Of a DNA stretch of 64,000 nucleotides, positions 1 to 60,104 are shown in pieces. Location: contig JALMGJ010000020.1 in the NCBI GenBank assembly GCA_023362775.1, positions 3,410,001-3,474,000 of the forward strand, read 5' to 3'. The stretch comes from Charina bottae (lineage: Eukaryota > Chordata > Lepidosauria > Squamata > Charinaidae). Positions within the stretch are counted from its first letter, which is position 1. Every line of letters starts with the position of its first letter. The position numbers and the translations under genes were made by a program. The notes beneath the pieces are model-generated. The model searched no databases, was not told the DNA's origin, and was given only the letters and a program-made list of their open reading frames with translations.

Positions 1-348
1 AACAGAAGAGCTGGGACGTGAGCCTAGTCCACATGGATAGCTACTGCCTGATAAGTCCTGGGGGTTGAAGGCAGACGAGAATTTGTTTTTTTAAAAAACA
101 ACTTATAATGCTTTATAGCACTTATTAATACTGCATCCCGACAACATAAAATATTTAAAATAATATAACACATATTAGAAAGAAAAAAAAGGTAAAGCAA
201 TAAAACCACAGAAACAGATAAATTCCTTATAAAATTATAGTTTGACTATCAAAAACTAAGCAGGCTTTGCCTTTCTGAACAAAAAGCTCTTAATTCCTAA
301 ATCCTGAACTGACCCCAGTGCCTTTTTAAAATGATTTTCTTCCATCAG

Positions 349-16680
<16,332 letters not shown>

Positions 16681-17446
16681 TTATTGAGTTTGTTAGGTTT
16701 TATCCCAGTAACCAAAGAGCACTGTGATATTAGGTACTGTAATTAGCCATAGAAGTAGTTTGCCAAAAAAATTTTTTAACTGCCCTGCCAATTTTGTTTT
16801 CAAAATAAGCCTCTGAAGAAAATTAGATCGACAGTTGATTATTACCCTATTATTGCCCAGTGAGCTTCATGCCTGAGTAGAAGTTTGAACTTGGTCTTTC
16901 TAAACATCCATATTTTGGTTCATATGTGGGGATCAGAATGAAAAAGTAAATTGCTGCAAGCAAATGACTGGGAGTTATTAGGCTTCTGGGACAACAGTCT
17001 GATAGCTTTGCCATATTCACCTCTAAATGAGATTTCCAAGGTTCTGTAACCTAACCCCTTTTCCCTTGCAGTAGATGTGACTAATGAGACTATGACCACC
17101 CTTCTTTCTTGGTTGTGAGCAGCCTTCACGAGCTCGAGCCTACCGTGCAGTCCCAGGCAACCACGCGGGTCCTTTAAAGGAGGCCCTGACGGGGGCAGCG
17201 TGCATGCCAAGGCTCAGTCCAAAGCACCTTCTCAGCTCCAAGGTGCTGCACATCCCTTGGTGCAACAGAGGCCTGTTGGGAGAAATCCTATGATTGGGAT
17301 ATAGCTGATCCTTCACCTGATGCGTTTTTTTTTTCATGTCAGAAGCACCGAGGTGCTTCTGTAGTGAAAGGATTTGCCAGTGACATCACCGTTGCCTGGG
17401 GGACACCCAAGGAGGCTCCTTTCACATCCCTGTGATTTTTCCCACT

Positions 17447-17632
17447 GGAGTGGTACCTATTTATCTACTCACATTTGCATGCTTTTGAACTGCTAGGTCG
17501 GCAGGAGCTGGGACTGATTGCCGGGAGCTCACTCCGGCACGCGGCGGCTCACGCTTGGGATTCGAACTGCCGAGCTGTCGGCCTTAATGGCCTCTGACTC
17601 AGCGTCCTAACCACTGAGCCACCACGGTCCCC
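17447..17632 (-). repeat. tRNA-derived SINE (family 1), diverged and 3'-truncated
   Basis: The minus strand reads gtggctcagtgg, then B box gttcgaatcc, matching the head of the 6968 copy. The body ends early. Intergenic. Confidence 0.75.
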
Positions 17633-18701
17633 CACCTGATGCTAACTAATAGGGAAGACTTACTTGGGGAAGTGGAAATAAACATTAAGGGGAAATTACC
17701 GTACAGCGCTGTAGCTCTCATATAACTGGGCATATCAGAAGCTGAGATTATCAGCCTGAAGGACTTCATTGCTATCGATTTGCAAAAGGTTCTTTAATGC
17801 CAATACCTATTTCGTTGTTAAGAATAGTTTTTTGCATATATGATTTCAGACTCAAACTGCCCATAGAAACCATTAGTTTTCATCAAGCTGAACCTTGAGA
17901 TAATTCAGGTTGCATGAAGGGTAAGGAAGAACACCTACCTGTTTGGGTGCGCCTTTTAAATTGGTAAAAAAAACAAAAAACCCAACTTGGCAATTTGTGA
18001 AGCATACTTTCCATGATTTCTTGGACAGATTCCCGATTATTTATCTGGAAGTTTTATTCTGGAAAGTCCACTGTATATCGTTAAACCCACATACGACTGT
18101 TGCATTCTGTGACCACAAGCTCTCTGTCAAGTTGGAGAAATGGCCCAGCCCCTTATGTTCCACCACCCTTTCCCATTTCTCTGTAAGGTGGGGAATTTGA
18201 ACACTTTCTGGCCTCTCACCATCAGCAAGTCAGGCCACAGTATTTGATCCACTGAAGGGTTTATACAGACTTGAGATCTTGTGACCCATGTACATAAATC
18301 CTACCCAATTCAATTTTCAGTACACAGCTGACTGGTCCACACAGGAGGTGAACACAGCTGAGATTCTGATGGGGAAAGGGAAACGGGATGAAGACATGAA
18401 TTCCAGGGTTACACCCCAAGAGTGCCTGCCCCAAGGTTACTGGGGAAGCAGGAGTGTGGGAGGACGGAGGCCACACCTCAGAACTCCATCAACTCCTATT
18501 GGCGATCCAATAGTTGGAGTTGAGAAAGCTGAATTGGGCAGGATGGAGGACTGTTTCCAATAAATTCAGGGGTCTTCGTACTAGTGGGGAGGGAGGGAGC
18601 AGTTTTGAGAGGACAATGATATTAAGACTTCCAAAAGCAAGCGAAAGTTCCCAGGCTAAGAACATTGTTTTAACTAGTCGAAAGACAAGAATGCAACATT
18701 C

Positions 18702-19825
18702 TGTGATGATCTCAACAACACCACTGGGGAAAAGCCAGTGCTCTGATGAACAGCATTATTATAGGCCACCTCAGCAAAAGGTAATAACTCCACCCAATTA
18801 TCTTGCTGATGACTAATGTAACACTGTAAATACTGTTCCAATACGGAGTTAAGCCGTTCGCAAGCCCCATTTCCCTGGGGGTGGTGCCCAGAAGTGAGAC
18901 CCTGCTCAGTTCCAATCAATTTTAAAAATGATTTCCAAAATTTGGCGGTAAACTGACTTCCGCAATCGCTGATAATCCGCAAGGGGGCGCCGTGTGCTCG
19001 GTAGATGTGCACGATGAATAACTTTGCCAGTTGACCAGCAGATGGTAGTCCTTTACAAGGAATAAAATGAGCTTGCTTAGAGAATAAATCAGTCACTACC
19101 CATATTACGGTTTTGCCTTTACTCTCTGGTAAGTCCACAATGAAATCCATTGAAATTTGCTTCCATGGGCTTGTTGGCTCAGCCACGGTTTGCAACAGCC
19201 CCACCGGTTTCCCGGGCGCTTTTTTCATGGAGGCACAAACATGACATGACAAAACATATTGTTTAACATCTTTCCTCAAGGTTGGCCACCAAAATTGCCT
19301 TCTAACCAAATGTAAAGTTTTTACAAATCCAAAATGTCCAGCAATTTTACTATCATGACAACGCTGTAAAATAGCTTTTCTCAGAGTTTCAGGAACATAT
19401 AATCTGTCTCCGTTCCACCACACCCCATTAGTTTCAGTTAAAGTTTGTTTGTGATCTTTCCACCAATCATCAGCCCCCATAGCTTCCCAAAGTTCTTTTT
19501 CTAAGGAAGGTTCACATGGGGTTTTCTGTTGTTTGGCCTTGCTTCTAGTGAGAGCCACGTTCCCTTGTAACTGTACTGGTACAGGTGCTCTAGTACTTTC
19601 AGGACCAGGCTCCTCCTGGTTCGATAATCCCAATTGTTGTGGAGACATTACTGTAGATACCACTAGTTCTGTTTGAGTGTCATGTTTTGGTAACCTAGAC
19701 AAAGCATCTGCTAAAAAGTTTTTTCCTGCTGGCAAATACTTTAAAGTGAAATTAAATCTACTGAAGAATTCAGCCCAACGGATTTGTTTAGGATTTAATT
19801 TCCGAGGAGTTTTAAGTGCTTCCAA
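18702..19825 (-). pseudogene. Gypsy integrase remnant
   Basis: The zinc-binding HHCC part is visible (GHFGFVKTLHLVRRQFWWPT, SCHVCASMK), followed by the DDE core: MDFIVDLPES, IISDCGSQFT and GNGACERLN. After HQSTGFSPV the normal sequence is replaced by the LTR remnant, so the integrase C-terminus is lost. Confidence 0.88.
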
Positions 19826-19876
19826 GTTTTTATGGTCAGTAAAGGCTTCAAATGGATGAGAACCCTCCAGCAGGTG

Positions 19877-20317
19877 TCACCATGTAGCTAGAGCATGTCG
19901 CACTGCAAAAGCCTCCTTTTCCCAAACCAACCAACGTTGCTCAGCCTCAGTGAATTTATGGGAAATATATGCACAAGGCCTTAATTGATCGCTATTGTCT
20001 TTTTGCAATAATATACATCCAATTGCAGAATTGGACGCGTCTGTCTGGATCACAAAGGGACGTTCTGGATCCGGATGTTTTAAAATGGGTTCTGCAGTGA
20101 ACAACTGCTTCAATTGTTCAAAAGCCGTTTGGCACGCCAGCGTCCATTTTAATTTAGTTTGAGGCTTATTTGCTAATACGCCATCAGCCGATTTCTTGGT
20201 TTTTAACATATCGGTTAATGGTAACGCAATCTTTGCAAAACAGGAATAAACTGGCGATAGAAATTTGCAAATCCAAGAAAAGCTTGTAATTGCTTTTTTG
20301 TTCTGGGTGTTTCCCAC
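19877..20317 (-). pseudogene. Gypsy RNase H remnant
   Basis: Contains FVIQTDASNSAIGCILLQKD and WLVWEKEAFAVRHALATW. The frame then meets TGA where the family usually continues into the next tether segment; a CpG transition is a likely cause. Confidence 0.85.
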
Positions 20318-21093
20318 GCCAACACATCTTCGACTTTGGCGGGATCCATTTCTATGCCCTGATGAGATATTCTGTAGCCTAGAAAGTCCAGTTTCTCTTT
20401 GTGAAATTCACATTTAGACAACTTAACATACAACTTGTTTTCTAAGAGCTTTCTGAGTACTGCTTTTACTAGTTTCACATGTTGTTCCATGGTCTCTGTG
20501 TATATCAATATGTCATCCAAATATACCAATACCCCTTGGTACAGGAATTCATGCAGAACCTCATTAATTAAGCTCATGAAGACTCCAGGCCCGCCCCTTA
20601 ATCCGAACGGCATGACTTTATATTGAAAACAACCCAATTGGCAATTAAAGGCGGTTTTCCACTCATCCCCTTCTTTTATGCGTACTCTAAAATACGCTTC
20701 TCTCAAATCCAGCTTGGTGAAGATTTTTCCTTTGGTTAGTTGAGCCAGCATATATTTCATCAAAGGCAGCGGGTATTGGTTAGAAATACAAATAGCATTC
20801 AGCCCCCTATAGTCAGTACAAAGTCTTAAGGAACCATCTTTCTTTTTCCTGAATAATACTGGAGCTGCCGTGGGGGATGTGGAAGGCTCAATAAATCCCC
20901 GCTTTAAGTTCTTATCTATAAAATTCCTCAGCTCTTGCAGTTCCTTATGAGTCATTGAATACAACTTAGGTTTAGGCAGCACTGTCCCAGGCTCCAATTG
21001 CAAAGAACAGTCTGTTTTCCGATGAGGGGGCATCTGGTCTGACTCCGTCTCTACAAAAATCTCCCCCTCCTCCTCATACACTGACGGTGCCAC
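20215..21093 (-). pseudogene. Gypsy reverse transcriptase remnant
   Basis: Contains LRLCTDYRGLNAICISNQYP, FTKLDLREAYFRVRIKEGDE and the catalytic VYLDDILIYT, followed by LQAFLGFANFYRQFIP. A frameshift near 20240-20280 breaks it from RNase H. Confidence 0.88.
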
Positions 21094-21600
21094 CGCTGCT
21101 TGAGCGAGCTCCCGTAACAGAGTCCTGCAGCTTCCCGCTCAACTCCCAAATATGAGCCGTCTGCAAATTCCATTTCTCCAGAAACCCAGTCAATCTGAGG
21201 GTTACGCTCCCTCAACCATTTAAGCCCCAACACTATGGGCTGATTGGAAATGGGAGCCACAATGAACCTAATAGTCTCTTGATGCGTCCCAATAGTCATT
21301 TTCAAAGCTTCTGTATAATATTCCACTGGACCCCCTTTCATATCTGATCCATCCAACTGACAAAATATGATGGGAACTTTTAACTTATGCAACTTAAGTC
21401 TCAGTCCTGTAACAATGGCAGGATGCATCAAACATCTTGAGCACCCCCGAGTCCAGCATTGCCATCAAATTGTTCTGAACCCTCCCATCTAAAGTTTCAA
21501 GTTTTATCTTAACCTGCATGGTAGGACAATCTCCACTCACCAGCGGATCGGAGCGCCGATCTGTAAATGCCTGGCCCCCGGCGCACTTCAAACCAGGCAT
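21094..21600 (-). pseudogene. Gypsy protease remnant
   Basis: Shows the aspartic protease motif MLDSG and, in another frame, PIVLGLKWLRERNPQIDW, typical of the end of the Gypsy protease domain. The frame change between the two marks a frameshift near 21400-21430. Confidence 0.7.
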
Positions 21601-21923
21601 TGCTCGTTTCCCACCGGCTGCATGAATTCTTCGTCAGAGGAGTCGTTCTCTCCCCCAACCAATTCCAGTGTCTTGCTTTCATCTAGGGCATGGGCTGTCC
21701 CCTTGCGTGGCTGCAACTTAACTGGTTTGGAAAACTGACTTTCCGGCTTTGCCTTTACTGTAGAGGGTTTTTGAGGGCAGTTGCTAATACGATGCCCCTC
21801 TTTGCCACATTTAAAGCACAAGCCCCGTTTTGCTCTGCGTTCTTTTTCCTCTTCCCAAGTATTTAACCATGGGCTTGGTTCATCTTTCTGTGATGATCTC
21901 AACAACAATGTCCCAATAAACAC
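21588..21923 (-). pseudogene. Gypsy gag remnant, nucleocapsid zinc knuckle
   Basis: Contains CFKCGKEGHRISNC, a C-X2-C-X4-H-X4-C zinc knuckle that binds RNA. The upstream part of gag is missing and the frame runs into the LTR. Confidence 0.8.
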
Positions 21924-22245
21924 TTCTCCATGTAGTTCAATGAAATACAGATAAAGCTTTATTCAGGATACATGTTCATTGAAGCACTCCTAAAGACTTG
22001 AATGCTGATTCCCGCCAAACTATTCCCTCTTAACTTCCCCCCTTGCGCGCCAATTCACCAACGATGATCTCATGAGGCAAACGGTCCCATCTCCTCTCCG
22101 TTGCAGGTGCGTGACCTTGGCCAAGCTGTCTCTAGCTTCCAGCAGCAGACATAACACTCAACTGCCATCCCCCCTCCCAACTACTATGCAAGCACTATGC
22201 GATGCTTAATCCTAATGGCAGGATTCATAGACATGAACCCTGACA
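21889..22245 (-). repeat. 5' LTR of the Gypsy element (357 bp)
   Basis: Ends are TG and CA. On the minus strand it carries AATAAA near 21955, a plausible LTR polyadenylation signal. The last 19 bases reappear at 18702-18720 as the remnant of the other LTR. Confidence 0.8.
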
Positions 22246-22250
22246 CATTC

Positions 22251-23625
22251 AACTGCTCCAACAGAAGAAAGGTGGTGGTGAGAAACAGAAAGCTAGGTCA
22301 TATTTGCATAAAGAGAAGGGTGAAGAGTCATTGCATTTGAAAATGGACTGGATGTATGGTTTCTTTCACCCAGCTCTCAGAGCTGGTCAACTTACACGGT
22401 TATCATTCCTGATTGTAGTAAAGCATACTTCTTGGCCAAGTCACGCAAGTACTCGCAGAAGCTGATGCTTCAAAATTTCAGTCTTGGGATGAGCCTGATA
22501 GCTAGGCGTAACACCAATTAAATAGCTTTTTTAAAATCATTTGAAAACATGCAATAAAATCTATTTGTCATATTTTACCTCAAATCTCAGTGTGTCACAT
22601 TTTGTAATTCTGGAGGTCTGTAAATACTGCCCAGGGGCAGTGCTGATATCTGCAGTCTCTGTTTTGCTGACTCCTGTTCTAGTTCAAAAATAGTTTGAAC
22701 AACATGTCCTGTAATACTGTTTTCAGCAGTTGCATCCCATTTTCATTCCCCCTTAGCTAAAATCAGGCATGTGAAGGGCAACATCTGATTTGCAGGTCCT
22801 TCGAAGTTTCACCTGCATTTGTTGCCAATTTTGTATATAATGCAAACAAATGGCCTTTACAATAAAAAAAAATCAGTGATTCAGTCTATTCAGATAATTA
22901 GCAGTCAGATGCAAGTCTATACCAGTTTTTTTTCTAGACACCTTTAACAATTTTCTATAGAAACATCATTTAAAAATGAAACTAATTATGTCTATAATGA
23001 AGATCTTTTGATTTTTAAAAATACTCATCTGATTGTGGCAGACAAAAACACACTAGTTATTAAAATCTCACAATGGAGATTTTAAAAGCAAGACAAAAAA
23101 TTAAGACAACATGCAGACAATCTCTTTTTCTCCTAGTACTATTACTACCTATCCCACCATAAAAATGGCAAAATATACTTCCATCACTTTAAAATGTATT
23201 TATTCATTTAACAATTGGTACCATTCATGTTCATCTTACAGCTTATTATTGTCTCACTATTTTAGAAAGAATGAAGACATTTCAGAGCAAGCCTTGAGAT
23301 TTATAATAATAGATGTTCATATATTATGGAAAACTAGAAATTGCAGAGATGGGATTACAGGAATGGATGAGCTAAAAATGATGCTCTTCACTGTTCATGT
23401 ACCAACTTTGTATGCTGACAGAATATGCCAAAAGGCTTCCATCATACAGCTTTGCTTAATGAGAGGGGGTTTTGTGCATGTGTGTGGGCCTTAAGATCAG
23501 TCTTGACGCCTGGAGACAGCTTGGACAAGTCCCTGCAGTTTTTTTGGCATCGATTTTAGAATGAGAGGGATACATCTACATATACTACTCAAGTGATGCC
23601 AACATCCTCCTTCCCCATTCATTAG
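22251..23625. other. Intergenic stretch with no recognised feature
   Basis: AT-rich sequence between the Gypsy element and a SINE. The only notable frame (23111-23494, 127 codons) has no family resemblance that I recognise and no coding context. Confidence 0.5.
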
Positions 23626-23808
23626 AAGGTTCCCCCCCCACATTTGTGTAGTCGTGTCCGACTCTAGGGGCCGGTGCTCATCTCCGTTTGTTAGCCGAAG
23701 AGCCAGCGTTGTCCAAAGACGCTTCTGTGGTCATGTGGCCGGCATGACGCGCACGGAACGCTGTTACCTACCCACCGAAGTGGTACCTATTCATCTACTT
23801 GCATTTGC
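23626..23808 (-). repeat. tRNA-derived SINE (family 1), head missing
   Basis: Matches the body and tail of the other copies, but stops before the tRNA-like head. It ends about 15 bases from the ATIC exon 13 fragment. Confidence 0.8.
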
Positions 23809-23823
23809 TGCTAATTCCTGGAG

Positions 23824-23889
23824 ACGGAATTAGACTGAGTATATTTAACAGCAATGGTGGCAATAATCAGATCTCTGATAGCTGGGTCA
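23824..23889 (-). pseudogene. Copy of 66 bases of ATIC exon 13
   Basis: Matches 33967-34032 at 65 of 66 positions; on the coding strand the one change turns a Val codon (GTT) into Ile (ATT). It contains no splice sites or intron sequence. It lies about 430 bases beyond the ATIC stop, in the same orientation as ATIC and next to a headless SINE. Confidence 0.9.
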
Positions 23890-24169
23890 TGCTGCTGCTT
23901 TCTCTGCACGATTGTTATCCACCCTGCTAAAAGCATTCTACTCTAACAGAAATCATCATAAACATGTTTCTATCTGCATGGGATCAATTTCAGGAGAAAC
24001 TGTAATTCTACTTTTAGTGAGCATCTCAATCGGGTTCACTAATTTAAAATACAAATTTCCAGTATGTACAATGTACAATGCTTAGCTGAGCATGATAAAA
24101 GCAGTAAGTGATTGATTTTGCATGCTGATAGAAGTCACATCCGTACCCTGAGTTCTTAAAGAGTTCAGA

Positions 24170-24315
24170 CACAACTGATAGTTTTGCACTTTTATTTTTC
24201 AAGGAAGTTTTCAGAACTTTCTATCTTACTTTAGTACTTTCAATGTTATATGTAGATTTTGGCACTATATGCAGATTTTGTAAAGAATATGCTTTCAAAT
24301 ACTGATTATTAAACA
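24170..24315 (-). other. ATIC: ATIC 3'UTR with polyadenylation signal
   Basis: A short 3'UTR follows the ATIC stop. AATAAA on the minus strand lies at 24196-24191, and the transcript end near 24170 is inferred from it. Confidence 0.55.
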
Positions 24316-55809
<31,494 letters not shown>

Positions 55810-56689
55810 GTTTGCAGACCCTCCGCAAGGCAACGGGCCCGGGGGAGAAGAGGCGGCGAGAGAGAAACTCTGCCCCTCGCGGGTGGAAATAAATGAGGAG
55901 GTGGTAGTCGGAGTAAGGGGGTGGGGTTACGATTGCATGCTGGGAACGGGGGGAAGCTGAATCGCTGCCGAGGCTTCGGGGCAGAAGAGGCGCCGAAAGC
56001 TTGGCACGGAAAAGTTGCTCGTCCTGAACGCAAAGGGGAGCGAGACACTCGGTTGCTGATGCTTTTCCTTCTGAATTAGACCCGCTAAAATTCTAGTCAA
56101 GGGACGGTGTAAAAACTGGAGCCAAGTTCACTAGTCACCTCGGACTAAATGGCTCTGATGCAGTAATATATTCTACCTCATTTGTACCATGCAAAACTCC
56201 CTAGCTCCACCATTGGGATGCAATTTCGGTATACAATTGTTCTCAGCATGCAAGCTTTTCTTTATGTAAAGCTAGTCGCGTAGCTATGATTGGCATGTTT
56301 CAGTAATGGGGGTAATAAGGGGGAGAGAGGGCAATTATTTTTAGATTCTACGGTTTTATGTATTTGTATAAGCTGCTTATATTACTGAGGCAAGTTCCAT
56401 GTACTTCAGGGATCACAAATAAATATAAATTCTGTATTATAAATAACAATATATATGAACCTGAATAAAATATAAATCCACATAAATATGTATTCATGCA
56501 TATCTGAATATACTTATACAAATGTATAAAATTTAAATATCAATATACATCACACAAAAGGAATACTTTTGCTGGTATAAATTTTGCACAAATAATAGAA
56601 TATATCGGCTTTCCTTTAAATCCAATTTTCCATTAGTGTGAAACTTCACCTAGCAGGTCTTGATGCTACTTGGGTATGATATTCTTTTA

Positions 56690-57335
56690 AGTACTTTAAC
56701 ACCCCCAGTCCAATCTTTTCAAGACAAAACATACCCAGCGCCTTCCATCTTGCTTTATGGGATTTAGTTTCTAGTCTTGATTACTCTTGTTTGCCCTCTG
56801 AAACAGTTCCAATAAAGGGCGGTGCCCAGAACTGGATACAATATTGAGGTCAATCTCACTAAAGCAGAATAAAGTGGATTGATTACTTAATACAATTTGG
56901 AAATCACATTACATAAATGTGATTTGCAATCAACTGCATCTGTGCATTGGAATTCTTGTACCTAAGTAGAAAACTTTGCACTTGTCCTTGTTAAATTTCA
57001 TGTTACTTTCAGTCCAGTTTTCCAACTTATCAAGATTATTTTGAATGTTATTTCTGTCTTCCAGCATATTAGCAATTCCAATTTTGTGTCATTTGCAAAT
57101 TTAAGGTTCTGCCTCAGCTTCTTCATTCAAATCCTTAATAAAATTATTGAGGAGTAGAGGGGGTAGTACTGAACCTTTTGGCACCCAATTGATATCTCTC
57201 TCCAATCTGATGAAAAACTATTGATGTCCTTTCAGTATGATTTTCAACCCAACTATGCATCAGCTTAATTCTCATATTGTCCATCCTATAATCTATTAGG
57301 GAAGTTATCAGATGAAAAAATGAGGTATAGTTACT
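56690..57335. repeat. Long interspersed repeat, LINE-like (copy 3, left part)
   Basis: Same family. It stops near 57335 and seems to resume at 61545, on either side of a transposon nest. Confidence 0.45.
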
Positions 57336-57455
57336 GTTATAACCAGCACCTCCAGCAATGGAAGCTTCTAGAGATTCCTGTTGGGTCAGAATGGATCAAG
57401 AATTTACCTGTAAATCAGTTCCTCTGGGGCAGGTGGTGGGTTGAATCCCTTAGCA

Positions 57456-57737
57456 CATAGCTTCCCAAAGTGTGTGTCACAACACACTACTGTGTCGCTT
57501 GCAGTGTCTTGGTGTGTTGCGCTAAAACCTGGAAGCGCTGATGGGGGGAAGAAGCAGCACCCCCGCCAATCGGTGTTGCTGCTGTTACTTCAGCGGCAGC
57601 AGCGCTGTTTGGCAGGTGTGCCGCTTCCCCCCATCAGCGCTTCCGGGTTTTAGTGCGACACATCAGGACACCGCAGGCCGCACCGCCGCCGCCACCGTTG
57701 GTGTGTGTTGCCAACGCAAAAAGTTTGGAAAGCTCTG
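57456..57737. mobile_element. GC-rich hAT MITE (copy G)
   Basis: Termini catagcttcccaaag and gtttggaaagctctg, with duplication ccttagca (57448-57455, 57738-57745). Its core resembles copy B (gcgctgatggggggaag). Confidence 0.85.
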
Positions 57738-58686
57738 CCTTAGCAACTTCTCTCCTCTTGACTTTAAGTAATGGGGGAGGAGTTTGGAGAAGGCTTTAAT
57801 TCTTTTGAGTTTTCTGGGGAGCTGTAGGGAAGAAAAGCATCTAAGTGCTACCTAAGTTGTGTGGTGAAATCTTCCAGGACACAGGAAGTAATGGTTGTAT
57901 TGTGTATGAGGCAAGTGCCCAGTTTCCTTCAAAGCTGTTTTTCCTCTGAGGCCTAATGACTATCTTAGATGGATCTGCATGCCCATTTTTCCTTTCTTCA
58001 CACACTCTTTTGCAGTATAATCCTGTCTTTTACACCTAATCCCCACAAGTGTTTTTCTTTGTTGTTGTGTGGCCTTAGTACATGACAATTTCAAATGTGT
58101 TTTTGGTGCCAATTTATGTCTTGGGGGTTGGTGATCTATTCATCTGCTTCAAAAGACTTAGACCTCTTCAGTTTAGCTACCCGGTTACTGAGCTTAAATG
58201 GTGGTTTTGGGTTAAAGCAGGGGTGTCCAACCTTTTGGCTTCCCTGGGCCACATTGAGTGAAGAGAAATTGTCTTGAGCCACACATAAAATATATAATAC
58301 AGTTAATGTATATAAGTAATAAAACTTCATTTATTTTTTTATATTTTTTATTATAAAAATTTAACGAAGAGGGCAACATAAAACTAGTGGGATATTTGAC
58401 TTTGTTTTTGTGAAACTAATGTCTGGTTCGATGAAAGTGGTTGCAATTCTCAGTGCATTTCAAGGTGCTCGTCAGAAATTTTAATTCTAATTTTATTCTT
58501 CATGTGCTTCATCCTTGGAAATAGTTGCTCACAAATGTACGTGCTGCCAAAAAGCGATGTCATGAATAAGGCATGATTGTGAAGAGAGGGATATTTTTCT
58601 CTGGGAAGATAGGTCTTATAAAAGTCCAATAGAGAGACATAATCAAATTTTTCTTTGAGTTGAGTGTCTGATTGCAACTCTATGCA

Positions 58687-60104
58687 TAGGGTGACCATAT
58701 GTCCCGTTTTGAACGGGACAGTCCCATTATTTTAGCATTTTTCAACCGTCCCGTCGTTTTGATCAAAATCTCAATTTTGTCCCTTTTTTAAACCCGGCGG
58801 GAAGGAGGACAGGAAGACAGGAAGGAAGACTGGAGCCGGACTTGCCATTGGAGGCAGCCCGGAAGAGGCCCTATCAGCGCGGCAACTGGAAGCCCGGTTG
58901 CCACGTGCGAGCCCAGCAGCAGAAGCAGCACCACAGTCCAGGTTCCTGCCTCCTTACCTGATCCTGAGATTGTCTGCCCAGCAGTGGTGAGGCCAGGGAA
59001 AGCAAGCACGGGAAGGTTGTGGAAAGAGGGTGCGTGTGTGTGTATGTGTGCGCGCGTGTGTGCGCGCAGATTACTTGCTCAGAGTAATCGCACACACACA
59101 CACACACACACACGCACCCCACACCCTCTTTCTCCAGCCTCCCTGCAACAGGTGCGGGTGCATTTGTTCATGGGGAGGCTGGAGAAAGAGGGTGTGTGGT
59201 GTGTGTGTGTGCATCTGATCGGGCTTGGCCAAGGGAGGAGAGTTGTCAGGCCGCCGAGCAGGAGAAGCAGGAGCCGGCCACCCTGGGGAGCTTCTGCGGG
59301 CAGCAAGGGGCAGAGTGGTCGACAACTCTCCTCCCTCGGCCAAGCCCGATCAGATGCACACACACACACACACACTCACAGGACAGACTGCCCTCGGCAG
59401 GAGCTGGCCATGCTGGGGGGCTTCAGCGGGTGGCGAGGGGTGGAGTGGTGTGGCTGAAGCCTCCCAGCACGGCTGGCTCCTGCCGAGGGCAGTCTGTCCT
59501 GTGAGTGTGTGAGTGTGTGTATGTGCATCTGATCGGGCTTGGCCAAGGGAGGAGAGTTGTCGGGCCGCCGGGCAGGAGAAGCAGGGGCCGGCCACCCTGG
59601 GGAGCTTCAGTGGGCAGCAAGGGGCGGAGTGGTGTGGCTGAAGCAGCTGAGTGCAGCCGGCTCCTCCTGCTTCTCCTGCTCTGCGGCGGTGGCAGCAGCA
59701 GCGACTCTCCTCCCTCGGCCAAGCCCGAGGGGGATGGGGCAGTGGTGGGCCTCCATCCCCTCCATCCCCACCCCTTGTTCCCCGGCCAATGACGGTGCTG
59801 TGTGCACAGTGTGTGTACTCCGGCCTCCCCCAAACACACCAGCTCTGCCGCACCATTTACTGCTAGAAGGAAAAAAAACTTTAAAAATCGGGAAAAAAAA
59901 TTAAAATCCAAGCCAATCACGCTGATGGGGGCAGGGTTTGCAGGCGGGAGCCAATCGTGTGGGGCGGGGGCGGGGTTTGCAGGTGGGAGCCAATTGCGTG
60001 GACTGGGGGGCGGGGTTTGGAGGCCAGCATGGTGGCATAAGACCCTGTCCCGTTTTGCCATCCCAAAAGTCCCGTTTTTGTCTGAAGGAAATATGGTCAG
60101 CCTA
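58687..60104. mobile_element. Non-autonomous hAT-like element, 1.4 kb, filled with successive hairpins
   Basis: Inverted termini tagggtgaccatat and atatggtcagccta are flanked by a perfect 8-bp duplication tctatgca (58679-58686 and 60105-60112). Inside lies a run of inverted repeats with (GT)n and (CA)n arms, 59010-59730. No transposase is recognisable. It lies inside the hAT transposase relic. Confidence 0.85.

Larger units (their letters stand above)
18702..22245 (-). mobile_element. Decayed Ty3/Gypsy LTR retrotransposon with 5-bp target duplication
   Basis: The element lies on the minus strand between FN1 and ATIC. Flanking cattc repeats are at 18697-18701 and 22246-22250. The 5' LTR is intact in length (22245-21889, TG...CA), but the 3' LTR is reduced to its terminal 19 bases (18702-18720). 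Gag, protease, RT, RNase H and integrase remnants lie between, broken by frameshifts and at least one nonsense codon. The LTR abuts the middle of gag without a primer-binding site, so two internal deletions are likely. Confidence 0.9.

Noticed and set aside
23111..23494. 127-codon plus-strand frame in the intergenic region
   Set aside because: No recognisable domain, AT-rich composition like the surroundings, no splice or promoter context.
58984..59512. Frames with Cys-Val and Thr-His repeats
   Set aside because: Translations of GT/CA microsatellite arms.
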